Position numbers and translations under genes: made by a program
Notes under the pieces: model-generated
What the model was told of the DNA's origin: nothing
Seen by the model: only the letters and a program-made list of their open reading frames with translations
Databases searched by the model: none
Part shown: one piece after another, positions 50,378-59,927 of the stretch
How positions within the stretch are numbered: the stretch's first letter is position 1
Layout of the letters: the number at the start of each line of letters is the position of its first letter
NCBI GenBank assembly: GCA_016201865.1
Contig: JACQCA010000010.1
Coordinates: forward strand, 1 to 64,000
Source: Nitrospirota bacterium
GTDB lineage: Bacteria > Nitrospirota > Nitrospiria > JACQBZ01
Length of the DNA stretch: 64,000 nucleotides
Direction of reading: 5' to 3'

Positions 50378-51358
50378 CTATCGGGTCTTATGCAGTCGGA
50401 CCGTCGGGTTGGCGAAGGCGTACGAGAGGTCCGCCAGGAGATTGCCGATCAGGGTCAGGACGGTTCCCAGAACGGTGATGCCCATGATCGTCGGGTAATC
50501 ACGCGACAGGACGGATTGGTAAAACAACCGCCCCATGCCGTCGATGGCAAAGATCGTCTCAAAGATGACGCTGCCCCCGATCAATCCCGGAACCGAAAGG
50601 CCGAGGACCGTGATGATTGGGATCAAGGCGTTTCGCAGTGCGTGCTTGTAGACCACCACCGGTTCGCTTAAGCCCTTTGCCCGCGCCGTTCGGATATAGT
50701 CCTGCCGAATCACCTCCAGCATCTCGGCCCGCGTGTACCTTGAGAATCCGGCCAGGCCGCCGAAAGCCGAGACGAAAACGGGAAGGAGGAGATGTTTCAT
50801 CCAATCCGCGAGTCGTTGCTCAAAGGACATGCCGCCGACATCAAGGGATTGGTAACCGGAGATCGGAAGCCATCCGAGGACGACGCCGAAAAGGATCATC
50901 ATGATAAGGGCCAACCAGAAGGTGGGCGTGGCAAATCCGATGAGAACGAATACCGTGGCGGCTTTGTCGAACGGGGAGCGCGGATGAGTGGCCGAGAAGA
51001 TGCCGATCGGCAAGGCGATACCTAAGATCAGAATCAAGGATAGGAGATTGATCACGATCGTGATCGGAATCCGCTCCATCATCTTTTGCGCGACCGTCTG
51101 GCCGTCCACGAAAGAGGTGCCGAAATCCATCGTGACGAAACGTTTGACCCATTGGGTATACTGGACGTAAAGCGGCCGGTCCAGTCCGTACAATTTCCTC
51201 AGGTTTTCTTTGGCCTGGGCCGAGACCCGGGGGTTTAAGGTGGTCTGGAGATCGGTCGGTTCCCCGGGCGCAAGATGCATGATCCCAAAGGTGATGAGGG
51301 TGACGCCGATCAATGAGATAAAAAATCGGAAGAGTCGATACCCAAGGAAGGACAGCAA
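50378..51358 (-). CDS. Oligopeptide ABC transporter permease (DppB/OppB family)
   Basis: YIRTARAKGLSEPVVVYKHALRNALIPIITVLG; start placed at TTG with GGAG SD. Confidence 0.95.
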   Translation of the reverse strand: MLSFLGYRLFRFFISLIGVTLITFGIMHLAPGEPTDLQTTLNPRVSAQAKENLRKLYGLDRPLYVQYTQWVKRFVTMDFGTSFVDGQTVAQKMMERIPITIVINLLSLILILGIALPIGIFSATHPRSPFDKAATVFVLIGFATPTFWLALIMMILFGVVLGWLPISGYQSLDVGGMSFEQRLADWMKHLLLPVFVSAFGGLAGFSRYTRAEMLEVIRQDYIRTARAKGLSEPVVVYKHALRNALIPIITVLGLSVPGLIGGSVIFETIFAIDGMGRLFYQSVLSRDYPTIMGITVLGTVLTLIGNLLADLSYAFANPTVRLHKTR

Positions 51359-51455
51359 ACCGGGCTCCTGTCTGTGACGACAAATCCGAGGGGATGGTAA
51401 CAAAACGACCGTCGGAATGTCAAACCGATGGAGCGCCCGTGCACGGCAGGCGGTG

Positions 51456-51485
51456 TTGACAGGGTCTTGAAGGCTAAGGTATGAT
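51456..51485 (+). promoter_or_regulatory. Promoter TTGACA-N18-TATGAT driving TPP riboswitch/thi transcript
   Basis: Consensus -35, good -10, directly upstream of the riboswitch. Confidence 0.65.
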
Positions 51486-51495
51486 GAAAATCGAG

Positions 51496-51621
51496 CTGGG
51501 GGTGCTCGACCGGGTTTCCGTGAGCCGGCCGGTCGGGCTGAGAGCCCGGATAGGCCTGTTGGGCGTGAAGGGCAACCCTGTGAACCTGATCCCGGTAATA
51601 CGGGCGTAGGGAAGCGGCAGC
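51496..51621 (+). ncRNA. TPP (thiamine pyrophosphate) riboswitch
   Basis: THI-box core CTGAGAG...ACCCTGTGAACCTGATCCCGGTAATACGGGCGTAGGGAAGC; upstream of thiS-thiG-thiE. Confidence 0.95.
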
Positions 51622-51645
51622 ATGATCATAAGATCACAAAAGGCG

Positions 51646-51677
51646 AGCCGTACTTCCTGAGAGAGTACGGCTTTTTT
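51646..51677 (+). terminator. Riboswitch-associated intrinsic terminator
   Basis: AGCCGTACT-TCCTGAGAG-AGTACGGCT-TTTTT between the riboswitch and thiS. Confidence 0.9.
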
Positions 51678-51687
51678 ATTGGGGGCG

Positions 51688-51909
51688 ATGAGGAGATACG
51701 CGCCGGTGATTCGGTTGTCTGTGAATGGGGAAGGCCGGGAGTTCGGAAAAGAGATGACGGTTGCAAGTCTGCTGGAAGCACTGGGCACTCCTCCGGAACG
51801 GGTGGCGGTCGAGTTGAATCTTCAGATCCTCGATCAACACGATTACTCCCGGACGGTTTTGAAAGACGGCGATCGTTTGGAGATCATCCGTTTCGTGGGG
51901 GGAGGCTGA
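51688..51909 (+). CDS. thiS: Sulfur carrier protein ThiS
   Basis: [22 protein letters not shown]...[12 protein letters not shown] (C-terminal GG). Confidence 0.94.
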   Translation: MRRYAPVIRLSVNGEGREFGKEMTVASLLEALGTPPERVAVELNLQILDQHDYSRTVLKDGDRLEIIRFVGGG

Positions 51910-51943
51910 AGGAGGGGGCAGAACGAGGGGACAGAAGGAGGGC

Positions 51944-52729
51944 ATGACGTTTATGAAAGACGATTTCTTGACCATCGGCGGTGTTCAGCTCAAATCCCGT
52001 CTGATTGTCGGTACGGGAAAGTACAAAGATTTTGAGCAGACCCGGATGGCCATTGAGGCGGCCGGCGCGGACATGGTCACGGTGGCGGTTCGCCGCGTGA
52101 ATATCATCGACCGGGACAAAGAAAATCTGTTGGATTACATCGATCCCAAGAAATATAAAATTCTGCCCAATACGGCCGGTTGTTACACGGCAGATGAGGC
52201 CGTCCGAACCGCGCGGCTGGCCCGGGCTGCCGGCATCACCCATCTCGTCAAGCTGGAGGTTATCGGGGACGCGAAGACCTTGTTCCCGGACACGGCCGGT
52301 CTGATCGAGGCGGCCAAGATCCTCGTCAAGGAAGGATTCGTTGTGCTTCCTTACACGAACGATGATCCCATCGTGGCAAAGAAATTGGAGGACGCGGGTT
52401 GCGCCTGTGTCATGCCGTTGGCCGCGCCTATCGGCTCGGGATTGGGGATCCGTAATCCTTACAATATTCAGATCATCCGCGGGACGGTGAAGGTCCCGGT
52501 GATCGTGGATGCCGGCGTAGGGACGGCGTCCGATGCGGCGATCGCGATGGAAATGGGCTGCGACGGGGTGTTGATGAATACCGGGATTGCGGGGGCGAAA
52601 GATCCGATCGCGATGGCGGAGGCGATGAAATATGCGGTCTGGGCCGGCCGGCTGGCCTATAAGGCCGGAAGAATTCCTAAAAAACCGTATGCGACCGCCA
52701 GCAGTCCGGTCGAAGGAATGATTGAATAG
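51944..52729 (+). CDS. thiG: Thiazole synthase
   Basis: [60 protein letters not shown]. Confidence 0.97.
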   Translation: MTFMKDDFLTIGGVQLKSRLIVGTGKYKDFEQTRMAIEAAGADMVTVAVRRVNIIDRDKENLLDYIDPKKYKILPNTAGCYTADEAVRTARLARAAGITHLVKLEVIGDAKTLFPDTAGLIEAAKILVKEGFVVLPYTNDDPIVAKKLEDAGCACVMPLAAPIGSGLGIRNPYNIQIIRGTVKVPVIVDAGVGTASDAAIAMEMGCDGVLMNTGIAGAKDPIAMAEAMKYAVWAGRLAYKAGRIPKKPYATASSPVEGMIE

Positions 52730-52738
52730 GAGAAACAA

Positions 52739-53407
52739 TTGCGTCACCGGAATTCTCGGATTGACTTTGATCTTTATCTTATTACGAATCGGCATCAGAC
52801 CGGAGGCCGATCTCTGGAGGTCGTGGTGCGGGAGGCCTTGGCCGGCGGGGTCCGGGCCGTTCAACTGCGTGAAAAGGATCTGCCGGTGCGGGACATTTTT
52901 CGGTGGGCCGAGCGGTTGCGGTCTCTTACGGCCGAGTATGGCGCTAAACTTTTAATCAATGACCGTGTGGATGTCTGTCTGGCGGTTGGGGCCGACGGAG
53001 TGCATCTTCGGGCGGACAGCCTTCCGATTCCGTCCGTGCGAAAATTGGTGGGTCCGGACCGCCTCATCGGACAATCCACGCACAGCGTCACGGAAGGGAT
53101 CGAGGCCGAGCAGGCCGGCGCCGATTTTGTGGTTTTAGGCCCGATCTACGATACCCCTTCGAAACGGTCCATGGGAAAGCCGTTGGGACCGGCCGAGATC
53201 CGTTCGGCCGCGGGTCGCGTCTTGATTCCGGTCTTGGCCATAGGCGGGATACGGCCGGGACGGATCCGTGACGTGATCGAGAGCGGCGCCCGCGGCGTTG
53301 CGGTCGTTTCGGCTCTTCTCGAAAGTCCGAATGTGCGGGCATCGGCCGAGGCGATACTGCGGGAATTAAAAACAACGCGATCGGTCGCGGACGAGGCGCC
53401 GGTTTGA
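52739..53407 (+). CDS. thiE: Thiamine-phosphate synthase
   Basis: AVQLREKDLPVRD, LLINDRVDVCLAVGADGVHL, GQSTHS, VLGPIYDTPSK. Confidence 0.96.
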   Translation: MRHRNSRIDFDLYLITNRHQTGGRSLEVVVREALAGGVRAVQLREKDLPVRDIFRWAERLRSLTAEYGAKLLINDRVDVCLAVGADGVHLRADSLPIPSVRKLVGPDRLIGQSTHSVTEGIEAEQAGADFVVLGPIYDTPSKRSMGKPLGPAEIRSAAGRVLIPVLAIGGIRPGRIRDVIESGARGVAVVSALLESPNVRASAEAILRELKTTRSVADEAPV

Positions 53408-53428
53408 CGAAGATCGGGAAGAGGGCTA

Positions 53429-53457
53429 TTGACCGTAAGGGTGTTCAGTGATAGAAT
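53429..53457 (+). promoter_or_regulatory. Sigma70-like promoter TTGACC-N17-TAGAAT for the proteasome operon
   Basis: Between thiE and mpa. Confidence 0.6.
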
Positions 53458-53523
53458 CAAAATTAATAAAGAGCCCGCCGGAGGGGATAGGGCAGCTTCC
53501 CTCGATGGATCTTGGGAGATAGA

Positions 53524-55293
53524 ATGGGGGAATCCAAGAAAGGCTCCGGAAGGTTTCACTCTTTGCGCAATACCGTGAAACGGCTCACGGATCGGCTGTC
53601 GGAGAACGAACCTGCCATGAACAAACAAATCGAAGAATACGAGCGAGAGCTCGATAAGCTCCACGTACAGATCCGATCCATGGAGGAAGAACTGCGCCAA
53701 TTGCGTCTCTCCCGGTCGCAGCTCGAACAAGCTCATAAACAAAACGAGAAACTGGCGGCGACGCTGCAAGAAGCCAAATCGCAAATTGATGCCTTGCGGG
53801 TGGAGGTGGAAAAACTGACCGCACCGCCTTCAAGCTACGGCATCTTTTCCGGTGGAAACGAGGACGGCACCGTCAATGTGTATGTCGCCGGCCGCAAGAT
53901 GAAGGTCAACGTCCATCCCTCGATTAAAGTGAAGGACCTCCGAAAGGGTCAGGAACTGGTCCTTAACGAGGCCTTGAACGTGGTCGAGACGAAGGGATTT
54001 GACGGGCAGGGCGAGGTGGTCCGCCTGAAAGATCTGATCGGCGATAAACGGGCCGTCGTGACGCTGCACGCCGATGAAGAGCGGGTGGCCGAATTGGCCG
54101 AGCCGCTGCTTCACGAGAAGCTCAGTGTCGGCGACCATCTTCTGCTGGATGCGCGATCCGGTTGTTTGCTGGAAAAACTTCCCAAGTCCGAGGTGGGGGA
54201 GTTGGTTTTAGAAGAGGTGCCGGATGTCGGTTATGAAGATATCGGCGGGCTCGAAAAACAGATCGAGACGATCAAGGATGCCGTCGAACTGCCGTTCCTG
54301 CATCCGGATCTGTTCGCCCAATACCGGCTCCTTCCTCCGAAAGGCATCCTATTATACGGACCTCCCGGTTGCGGGAAAACCTTGATCGCGAAGGCCGTGG
54401 CCAATTCGATCGCCAAGAAACTGGCCCACCGCACGGGAAAGGACGTCCGGAGTTTCTTCCTGCATGTGAAAGGTCCGGAACTTCTCGACAAGTATGTCGG
54501 TGAGAGCGAGCGCCAGATCCGCGAGGTCTTCAAAAAGGCCAAGGAGAAAGCGGAAGAAGGGATGCCGGTCATCGTTTTCTTCGATGAGATGGATGCCCTG
54601 TTCCGAACGCGGGGAACCGGCATTTCGTCCGACATCGAGTCCACTATTGTTCCCCAGTTCCTTTCGGAGATCGACGGTGTCGAACGCCTCCGGAACGTGA
54701 TCGTCATCGGCGCCAGCAACCGGCAGGACTTGATCGACCCGGCCATCCTGCGACCCGGACGTCTGGACGTGAAGATCCGGATTGATCGGCCCGACAAGCG
54801 GGCGGCCAAAGCGGTTTTCTCGAAGTACCTCCGGCCGGATTTGCCGTATCATCCCGATGAGTTGGCGAGGGACGGCGGCCATGCCGCGGCCATGGTCGAA
54901 CGATTGACGGAACAGACCGTGGAACAGATGTACAGCCAGAGCGAAGAGAACAAGTTCCTGGAGGTCACCTACGCCAATGGTGAAAAAGAAATGCTCTACT
55001 TTAAGGATTTCGTCAGCGGTGCCTTGATCGAAGGGGTGGTGGCTCGGGCCAAGAAATACGCCATCAAGCGGATGATTTCAACAGGCCAGGGCGGGATCCG
55101 GAGCGAGGATCTTCTTCAGGCGACGCGCGACGAGTTTACGGAACATGAAGACCTGCCCAATACCACACAGCCGGACGACTGGGCCAAGATTGCCGGGAGG
55201 AAGGGTGAAAAGATCGTTCATGTACGAACGATGGGGACCAAAGCGACCGACCCGCGACAGATCGATACGATCTCGACGGGTCACTACCTCTGA
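53524..55293 (+). CDS. mpa: Proteasome-associated AAA ATPase (Mpa/ARC)
   Basis: N-terminal coiled coil, [33 protein letters not shown]-terminal GHYL. Confidence 0.96.
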   Translation: MGESKKGSGRFHSLRNTVKRLTDRLSENEPAMNKQIEEYERELDKLHVQIRSMEEELRQLRLSRSQLEQAHKQNEKLAATLQEAKSQIDALRVEVEKLTAPPSSYGIFSGGNEDGTVNVYVAGRKMKVNVHPSIKVKDLRKGQELVLNEALNVVETKGFDGQGEVVRLKDLIGDKRAVVTLHADEERVAELAEPLLHEKLSVGDHLLLDARSGCLLEKLPKSEVGELVLEEVPDVGYEDIGGLEKQIETIKDAVELPFLHPDLFAQYRLLPPKGILLYGPPGCGKTLIAKAVANSIAKKLAHRTGKDVRSFFLHVKGPELLDKYVGESERQIREVFKKAKEKAEEGMPVIVFFDEMDALFRTRGTGISSDIESTIVPQFLSEIDGVERLRNVIVIGASNRQDLIDPAILRPGRLDVKIRIDRPDKRAAKAVFSKYLRPDLPYHPDELARDGGHAAAMVERLTEQTVEQMYSQSEENKFLEVTYANGEKEMLYFKDFVSGALIEGVVARAKKYAIKRMISTGQGGIRSEDLLQATRDEFTEHEDLPNTTQPDDWAKIAGRKGEKIVHVRTMGTKATDPRQIDTISTGHYL

Positions 55294-55314
55294 TCGGTTC
55301 AACCGGCATACCGT

Positions 55315-56793
55315 ATGATCAAACGCATCATGGGGACAGAAACGGAATTCGGCATTGCGACACGCAATCCGGAGGCCTTGGATCCCGTCTCCACGTCTCT
55401 TCTCCTGATCAACCATTATCCCTCCCTTCCGTCTACCCGAGTGCTTTGGGACTACGAACACGAGAATCCGTTGTTGGATGTGCGGGGTTTTGAGGTCGAG
55501 GGGGAACGGGAGCGGCCCGGGCCGGAGTATAACCGCCTCCTCAATAAGGTGTTGGCCAACGGAGGCCGTTTGTATGTGGATGGAGCCCATCCGGAATATT
55601 CCACGCCTGAGTGCACCAATTCACGGGATGTGGTGATTTACGAAAAGGCCGGCGATCGGATCCTCGGTCAATGTTGTGAACACGCCGGTCGGATCAAGGC
55701 GCAAGACCCGTTGGTCGTCTATCGTAATAACACGGATGGAAAAGGAAACAGTTACGGCTATCATGAAAACTATTTGGTGGACCGATCCGTTCCTTTTGAA
55801 ATGCTGATGAGGGCTTTGACGCCGTTCTTTGTGACGCGACAGATCTACGCCGGATCCGGCAAGGTCGGTGCTGAGAATCGAATGCCGCCTTTGCCGTTCC
55901 AGATTTCCCAAAGAGCGGACTTCTTTGAGACGCTGGTGGATCTCAATACCATGGTCAAGCGTCCGATCATCAATACGCGGGACGAACCCCACGCCGACGC
56001 CTCCAAATACCGTCGCCTCCATGTCATCGTCGGGGATGCAAATATGGCCGAGTGTTCCACGTATCTTAAAGTGGGTTCAACGGCGATTGTGTTGACGATG
56101 ATCGAGGAAAAATGGCCGTTACCCGAGGTCGAGTTGGAAGATCCCGTTCGAGCCATCAAAGAGGTGTCGCGGGATGTCGGTTTAAAGTCGGCGATCCGTT
56201 TGTCGAACGGTCGGGGGTACACGGCCGTTGAGATTCAAAGGCTTTATCTTGAAGCGGCGTATCGTTTCTTCGAAGAACACGAAGCGGATCCGGTGACAAG
56301 GGACGTCCTGAAGAAATGGAACGAGGTCCTCAACCGACTCCAAGAAGATCCGATGCAGCTTTCCCGCGAGATCGACTGGGTGATCAAACTGGAACTGATC
56401 CGGTCCTATATGGAGAAAAAACAGTGCGGTTGGGGAGATGCCCGTCTTGCAATGATGGACCTTCAATACCATGATCTTCGTCCGGAGAAGGGTCTGTACG
56501 CCGCTTTGGAAAAAGGACATTATGTGGACCGCATCACGACGGATCGAGAGATCACGCACGCCGAACAGAATCCTCCGACCGATACGCGGGCCTATTTTCG
56601 AGGAACCTGCCTGAAGAAGTTTCCCAAAGAGGTGTACGCGACCAGTTGGAGTTCGATCCTCTTTGACGTTGGAAACGGGACCATCAAGAAGGTGCCCTTA
56701 ATGGAACCTTTGCGTGGGACGGAAAGCCTGACGCGGTCGCTTTTGGAGTCGGCCGACACCGTTGAGGACGTCTTGAACCGTCTGAGCATGTGA
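55315..56793 (+). CDS. dop: Depupylase/deamidase Dop
   Basis: MGTETEFGIATRNP, long insertion LWDYEHENPLLDVRGFEVEGE, LYVDGAHPEYSTPECTNSRDVVIYEKAGD. Confidence 0.94.
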   Translation: MIKRIMGTETEFGIATRNPEALDPVSTSLLLINHYPSLPSTRVLWDYEHENPLLDVRGFEVEGERERPGPEYNRLLNKVLANGGRLYVDGAHPEYSTPECTNSRDVVIYEKAGDRILGQCCEHAGRIKAQDPLVVYRNNTDGKGNSYGYHENYLVDRSVPFEMLMRALTPFFVTRQIYAGSGKVGAENRMPPLPFQISQRADFFETLVDLNTMVKRPIINTRDEPHADASKYRRLHVIVGDANMAECSTYLKVGSTAIVLTMIEEKWPLPEVELEDPVRAIKEVSRDVGLKSAIRLSNGRGYTAVEIQRLYLEAAYRFFEEHEADPVTRDVLKKWNEVLNRLQEDPMQLSREIDWVIKLELIRSYMEKKQCGWGDARLAMMDLQYHDLRPEKGLYAALEKGHYVDRITTDREITHAEQNPPTDTRAYFRGTCLKKFPKEVYATSWSSILFDVGNGTIKKVPLMEPLRGTESLTRSLLESADTVEDVLNRLSM

Positions 56794-56823
56794 GGGGTGA
56801 TCGATTTAAAGGGGGTGAAAACC

Positions 56824-57024
56824 TTGTCCAAGCAAGAACACAAAACAGACCGGAAGAAAGAGGCCGGAAAGAAAGAGGAAGAGGGCGGAGCCAATCCCAA
56901 GACTGCTGAGAAAGGTAAAAAAATAAAGGAAGACCTGGATAAGCTCATGGAGAAGATTGACGACGTGCTGGAGGAGAATGCGGAAGAGTTCGTTAAGAAT
57001 TACGTCCAGAAGGGCGGGGAGTAG
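56824..57024 (+). CDS. pup: Prokaryotic ubiquitin-like protein Pup
   Basis: 66-aa Lys/Glu-rich protein ending KIDDVLEENAEEFVKNYVQKGGE; TTG start preceded by AAAGGGGG. Confidence 0.95.
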   Translation: MSKQEHKTDRKKEAGKKEEEGGANPKTAEKGKKIKEDLDKLMEKIDDVLEENAEEFVKNYVQKGGE

Positions 57025-57026
57025 AC

Positions 57027-57842
57027 GTGATACTCAAATCTGAAAGTCCGTTTCAAGATCCGGGGTCCAGTTTCTATGATTGGTTGTCGGTGCATCATCC
57101 CGATGCCCTGCTGGGTTTCCGTCCGCGCGCGGGGGCGGAGGGCGGGGGCCCGTCCCCGGCCGCAAGAATCTCGCATGGGACGACCGTCCTGGCCCTGAAA
57201 TACAAAGACGGAGTGATCATTGCGGGCGATCGCATGGCCACGGAGGGGTATCAAGTGTCGGCCCGTCGGATCGAAAAGGTCTATAAGATGGATGAGCATT
57301 CCGCCATCGCCATCGCCGGTGCCGCCGGGCCGTGCATCGAACTGGCCAAGCTGTTTCAGACCGAACTGGAACATTATGAAAAATTGGAAGGCGCGGAATT
57401 ATCCATTGACGGAAAGGCGAACAAACTGGCCCAGATGGTCAAAGGGAATCTTCCCATGGCTTTTCAGGGTCTGATCGTGGTCCCGATTTTTGTGGGATAT
57501 GATCCGAAACGGAGCGAGGGCCGTATTTTTAAATACGACATCACCGGCGGGCGATATGAAGAGACCGATTATTTCTCGACCGGATCCGGAGGGAAGGACG
57601 CGCGCACGACGATGAAGAAACTGTATCAACCGGGCATGGAGGAGCCGGAAGCCGTCCGGACGGTGCTAGAGGCGCTCTATGACGCGTCCGAGGAAGATAT
57701 CGGAACCGGCGGACCGGATTTGATTCGAGGGATCTACCCGACCGTGAAAACCATAACGGTCAAAGGGGTCTCGGATGTGCCGGAAAGTCAGATTCATCAG
57801 ATCTATGAACGGCTGATCGAAAAGCGGAAGCGGGAGACCTAA
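57027..57842 (+). CDS. prcB: 20S proteasome beta subunit
   Basis: Propeptide ending SHG, then TTVLALKYKDGVIIAGDRMATEGYQV (catalytic Thr codon at 57180). Confidence 0.96.
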   Translation: MILKSESPFQDPGSSFYDWLSVHHPDALLGFRPRAGAEGGGPSPAARISHGTTVLALKYKDGVIIAGDRMATEGYQVSARRIEKVYKMDEHSAIAIAGAAGPCIELAKLFQTELEHYEKLEGAELSIDGKANKLAQMVKGNLPMAFQGLIVVPIFVGYDPKRSEGRIFKYDITGGRYEETDYFSTGSGGKDARTTMKKLYQPGMEEPEAVRTVLEALYDASEEDIGTGGPDLIRGIYPTVKTITVKGVSDVPESQIHQIYERLIEKRKRET

Positions 57843-57845
57843 GAG

Positions 57846-58532
57846 ATGGCCATTCCTTATTACGTTCCACCCGAGCAGATGATGCAGGACAGGGCGGAAT
57901 ATGCCAAAAAGGGGATTGCAAAGGGCCGATCGATTGTGGCGATGGAGTACCAGGATGGGATACTCATGGTTGCGGACAACCCCAGCATTTCCCTGAACAA
58001 GGTTTCGGAGATCTACGACGCCATTGCGTTTCTGGGCGCGGGGCGATACAGCGAGTTTGAGAATCTGAGGAAGGCGGGCATCCGGCATGCCGATCTCAAA
58101 GGGTATCTCTACAGTCGAGAAGATGTCACGGCCAAATCGCTGGCGAATGCCTACTCGCAGGTTCTGGGGACGACTTTCAGCCAGGAGGTGAAGCCCCTGG
58201 AAGTCGAGATCGCCGTTGTCGCCGTGGGAGAAGCCAGCCAGTCCAATGAGATTTATCGAATATCCTTTGATGGGAGTATTACGGACGAACGCGGTTTTAC
58301 GGTGATCGGCGGACGGTCCGAGGCCATTATGGTCTTCCTCAAGGACCGCTACAAAGCGGGTCTGCCTCTGTCGGACGCGCTTACGTTATGCAAGGAGGCC
58401 GTCGAGAACACGGCCACTCCCCGGCTGGTGATCCAAACGCTGGAAGTGGCGGTGTTGGATCGCAACCGACAGGGACGGAAATTCCGGCGGTTGACAACGG
58501 ACGAGATTATGGAATTGGTCCATTCCCGATAA
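57846..58532 (+). CDS. prcA: 20S proteasome alpha subunit
   Basis: YYVPPEQMMQDRAEYAKKGIAKGRSIVAMEYQDGILMVADNPS. Confidence 0.95.
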   Translation: MAIPYYVPPEQMMQDRAEYAKKGIAKGRSIVAMEYQDGILMVADNPSISLNKVSEIYDAIAFLGAGRYSEFENLRKAGIRHADLKGYLYSREDVTAKSLANAYSQVLGTTFSQEVKPLEVEIAVVAVGEASQSNEIYRISFDGSITDERGFTVIGGRSEAIMVFLKDRYKAGLPLSDALTLCKEAVENTATPRLVIQTLEVAVLDRNRQGRKFRRLTTDEIMELVHSR

Positions 58533-58542
58533 GGGGATTCCC

Positions 58543-59919
58543 ATGAGGCCGCGCATCTTTGGGCTGGAAAACGAGTACGGTTTGATCTTCTCACCGAACG
58601 GCAAGGTCTATCTACCGGTTGAAAAAGTGTTGGGTTATATTTTTGAAGGGTTGATTCCAAACAGTTGGCCGTCGAATGCCTTCCTGACGAACGGGGCCCG
58701 GTTTTATCAAGACACGGGATGCCACCCGGAATACTCCACGCCCGAATGCGATAACATCCTGGATCTGGTGATGCACGACAAGGCGGGCGAGCGCCTGGTG
58801 GAAGGTTGTCTGCCCTTGGCGGAAGAACGGCTCCGAGAAGAGGGGCTCAACGGTGAAATCTATATTTTCAAAAACAACACCGATTCCATGGGAAACACGT
58901 ACGGTTGTCATGAAAATTACCTCATGAAGCGGGATGTAGATTTCTGGAAGGTCACGGAACAACTGATCCCGTTTTTTGTCACCCGCCAGATCTATGCCGG
59001 CGCCGGTAAACTTCTCCGGTTGTCGGGGAAAACGCATTTTTTTATTTCCCAACGGGCGCAGCATATGCATGAAAAGACGTCTTCGTCCACGACATCTTCT
59101 CGAAGCATCATCAACACGCGGGATGAGCCCCATGCCGATGCGGAGAAATACCGGCGGCTTCACATCATCGTCGGCGATTCGAATATGTCCGAGTTCGCCA
59201 CCTTGATGAAGGTGGGGGTTACCGCCGTTGTTCTGTCGATGATCGAGGAGGGTTACGCCGTTCCGAATATTGAATTGGAAGACCCCGTGAAAACCATCCG
59301 GGAGATCTCGAGGGACACGACCCTCAAGCGGCGGGTCAAACTCGAAGACGGTCGGGAACTCACGGCGATCGAGATCCAGCGGATCTACCTGGAGCGGGCG
59401 TGCGATTATCTGGCGACTGTCGAAGTCGATTCCATCACCCATGACATCGTCAAAAAATGGGAAGATACCTTGAATCAGTTGGAAGAGGATCCGATCCAGC
59501 TGTCCCGTCAAATCGATTGGGTCATGAAGAAGGAGCTGATGATGGCCTACATGGAGAAGAAGGACTGCGGGTGGGATGATCCTCGGATCTTACTGATGGA
59601 TCTCCAGTATCATGATGTGAATCGATCCCGCGGGCTGTACTATCTCTTGGAAAAGATGGATATGGTTGAGAAGGTAGTGGATGAGGAAGACGTTTTGTCG
59701 GCGATGAGCGAGCCGCCTCAGACCACGCGGGCCAAGATCCGGGGCGATTTCATCCGGTTTGCTCGGGAAAAGAACCGTTCCTATACGGTGGATTGGACCT
59801 ATCTCAAACTCAACGGCTATTGGGAAGAAACCATTCTCTGTATGGACCCGTTTAGCGCATCCGATAGGAGGGTCGAGGAATTAATCGCTGCATCCGCCGG
59901 TCACCGATTCAACCGGTAA
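58543..59919 (+). CDS. pafA: Pup ligase PafA
   Basis: RIFGLENEYGLIF, FLTNGARFYQDTGCHPEYSTPECDN; no Dop-type loop. Confidence 0.94.
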   Translation: MRPRIFGLENEYGLIFSPNGKVYLPVEKVLGYIFEGLIPNSWPSNAFLTNGARFYQDTGCHPEYSTPECDNILDLVMHDKAGERLVEGCLPLAEERLREEGLNGEIYIFKNNTDSMGNTYGCHENYLMKRDVDFWKVTEQLIPFFVTRQIYAGAGKLLRLSGKTHFFISQRAQHMHEKTSSSTTSSRSIINTRDEPHADAEKYRRLHIIVGDSNMSEFATLMKVGVTAVVLSMIEEGYAVPNIELEDPVKTIREISRDTTLKRRVKLEDGRELTAIEIQRIYLERACDYLATVEVDSITHDIVKKWEDTLNQLEEDPIQLSRQIDWVMKKELMMAYMEKKDCGWDDPRILLMDLQYHDVNRSRGLYYLLEKMDMVEKVVDEEDVLSAMSEPPQTTRAKIRGDFIRFAREKNRSYTVDWTYLKLNGYWEETILCMDPFSASDRRVEELIAASAGHRFNR

Positions 59920-59927
59920 CCCTTCCC

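Noticed and set aside
56797-57024. Possible UBact rather than Pup
   Set aside because: The C-terminal half matches Pup almost residue for residue and ends KGGE, unlike the UBact C-terminus as I recall it.
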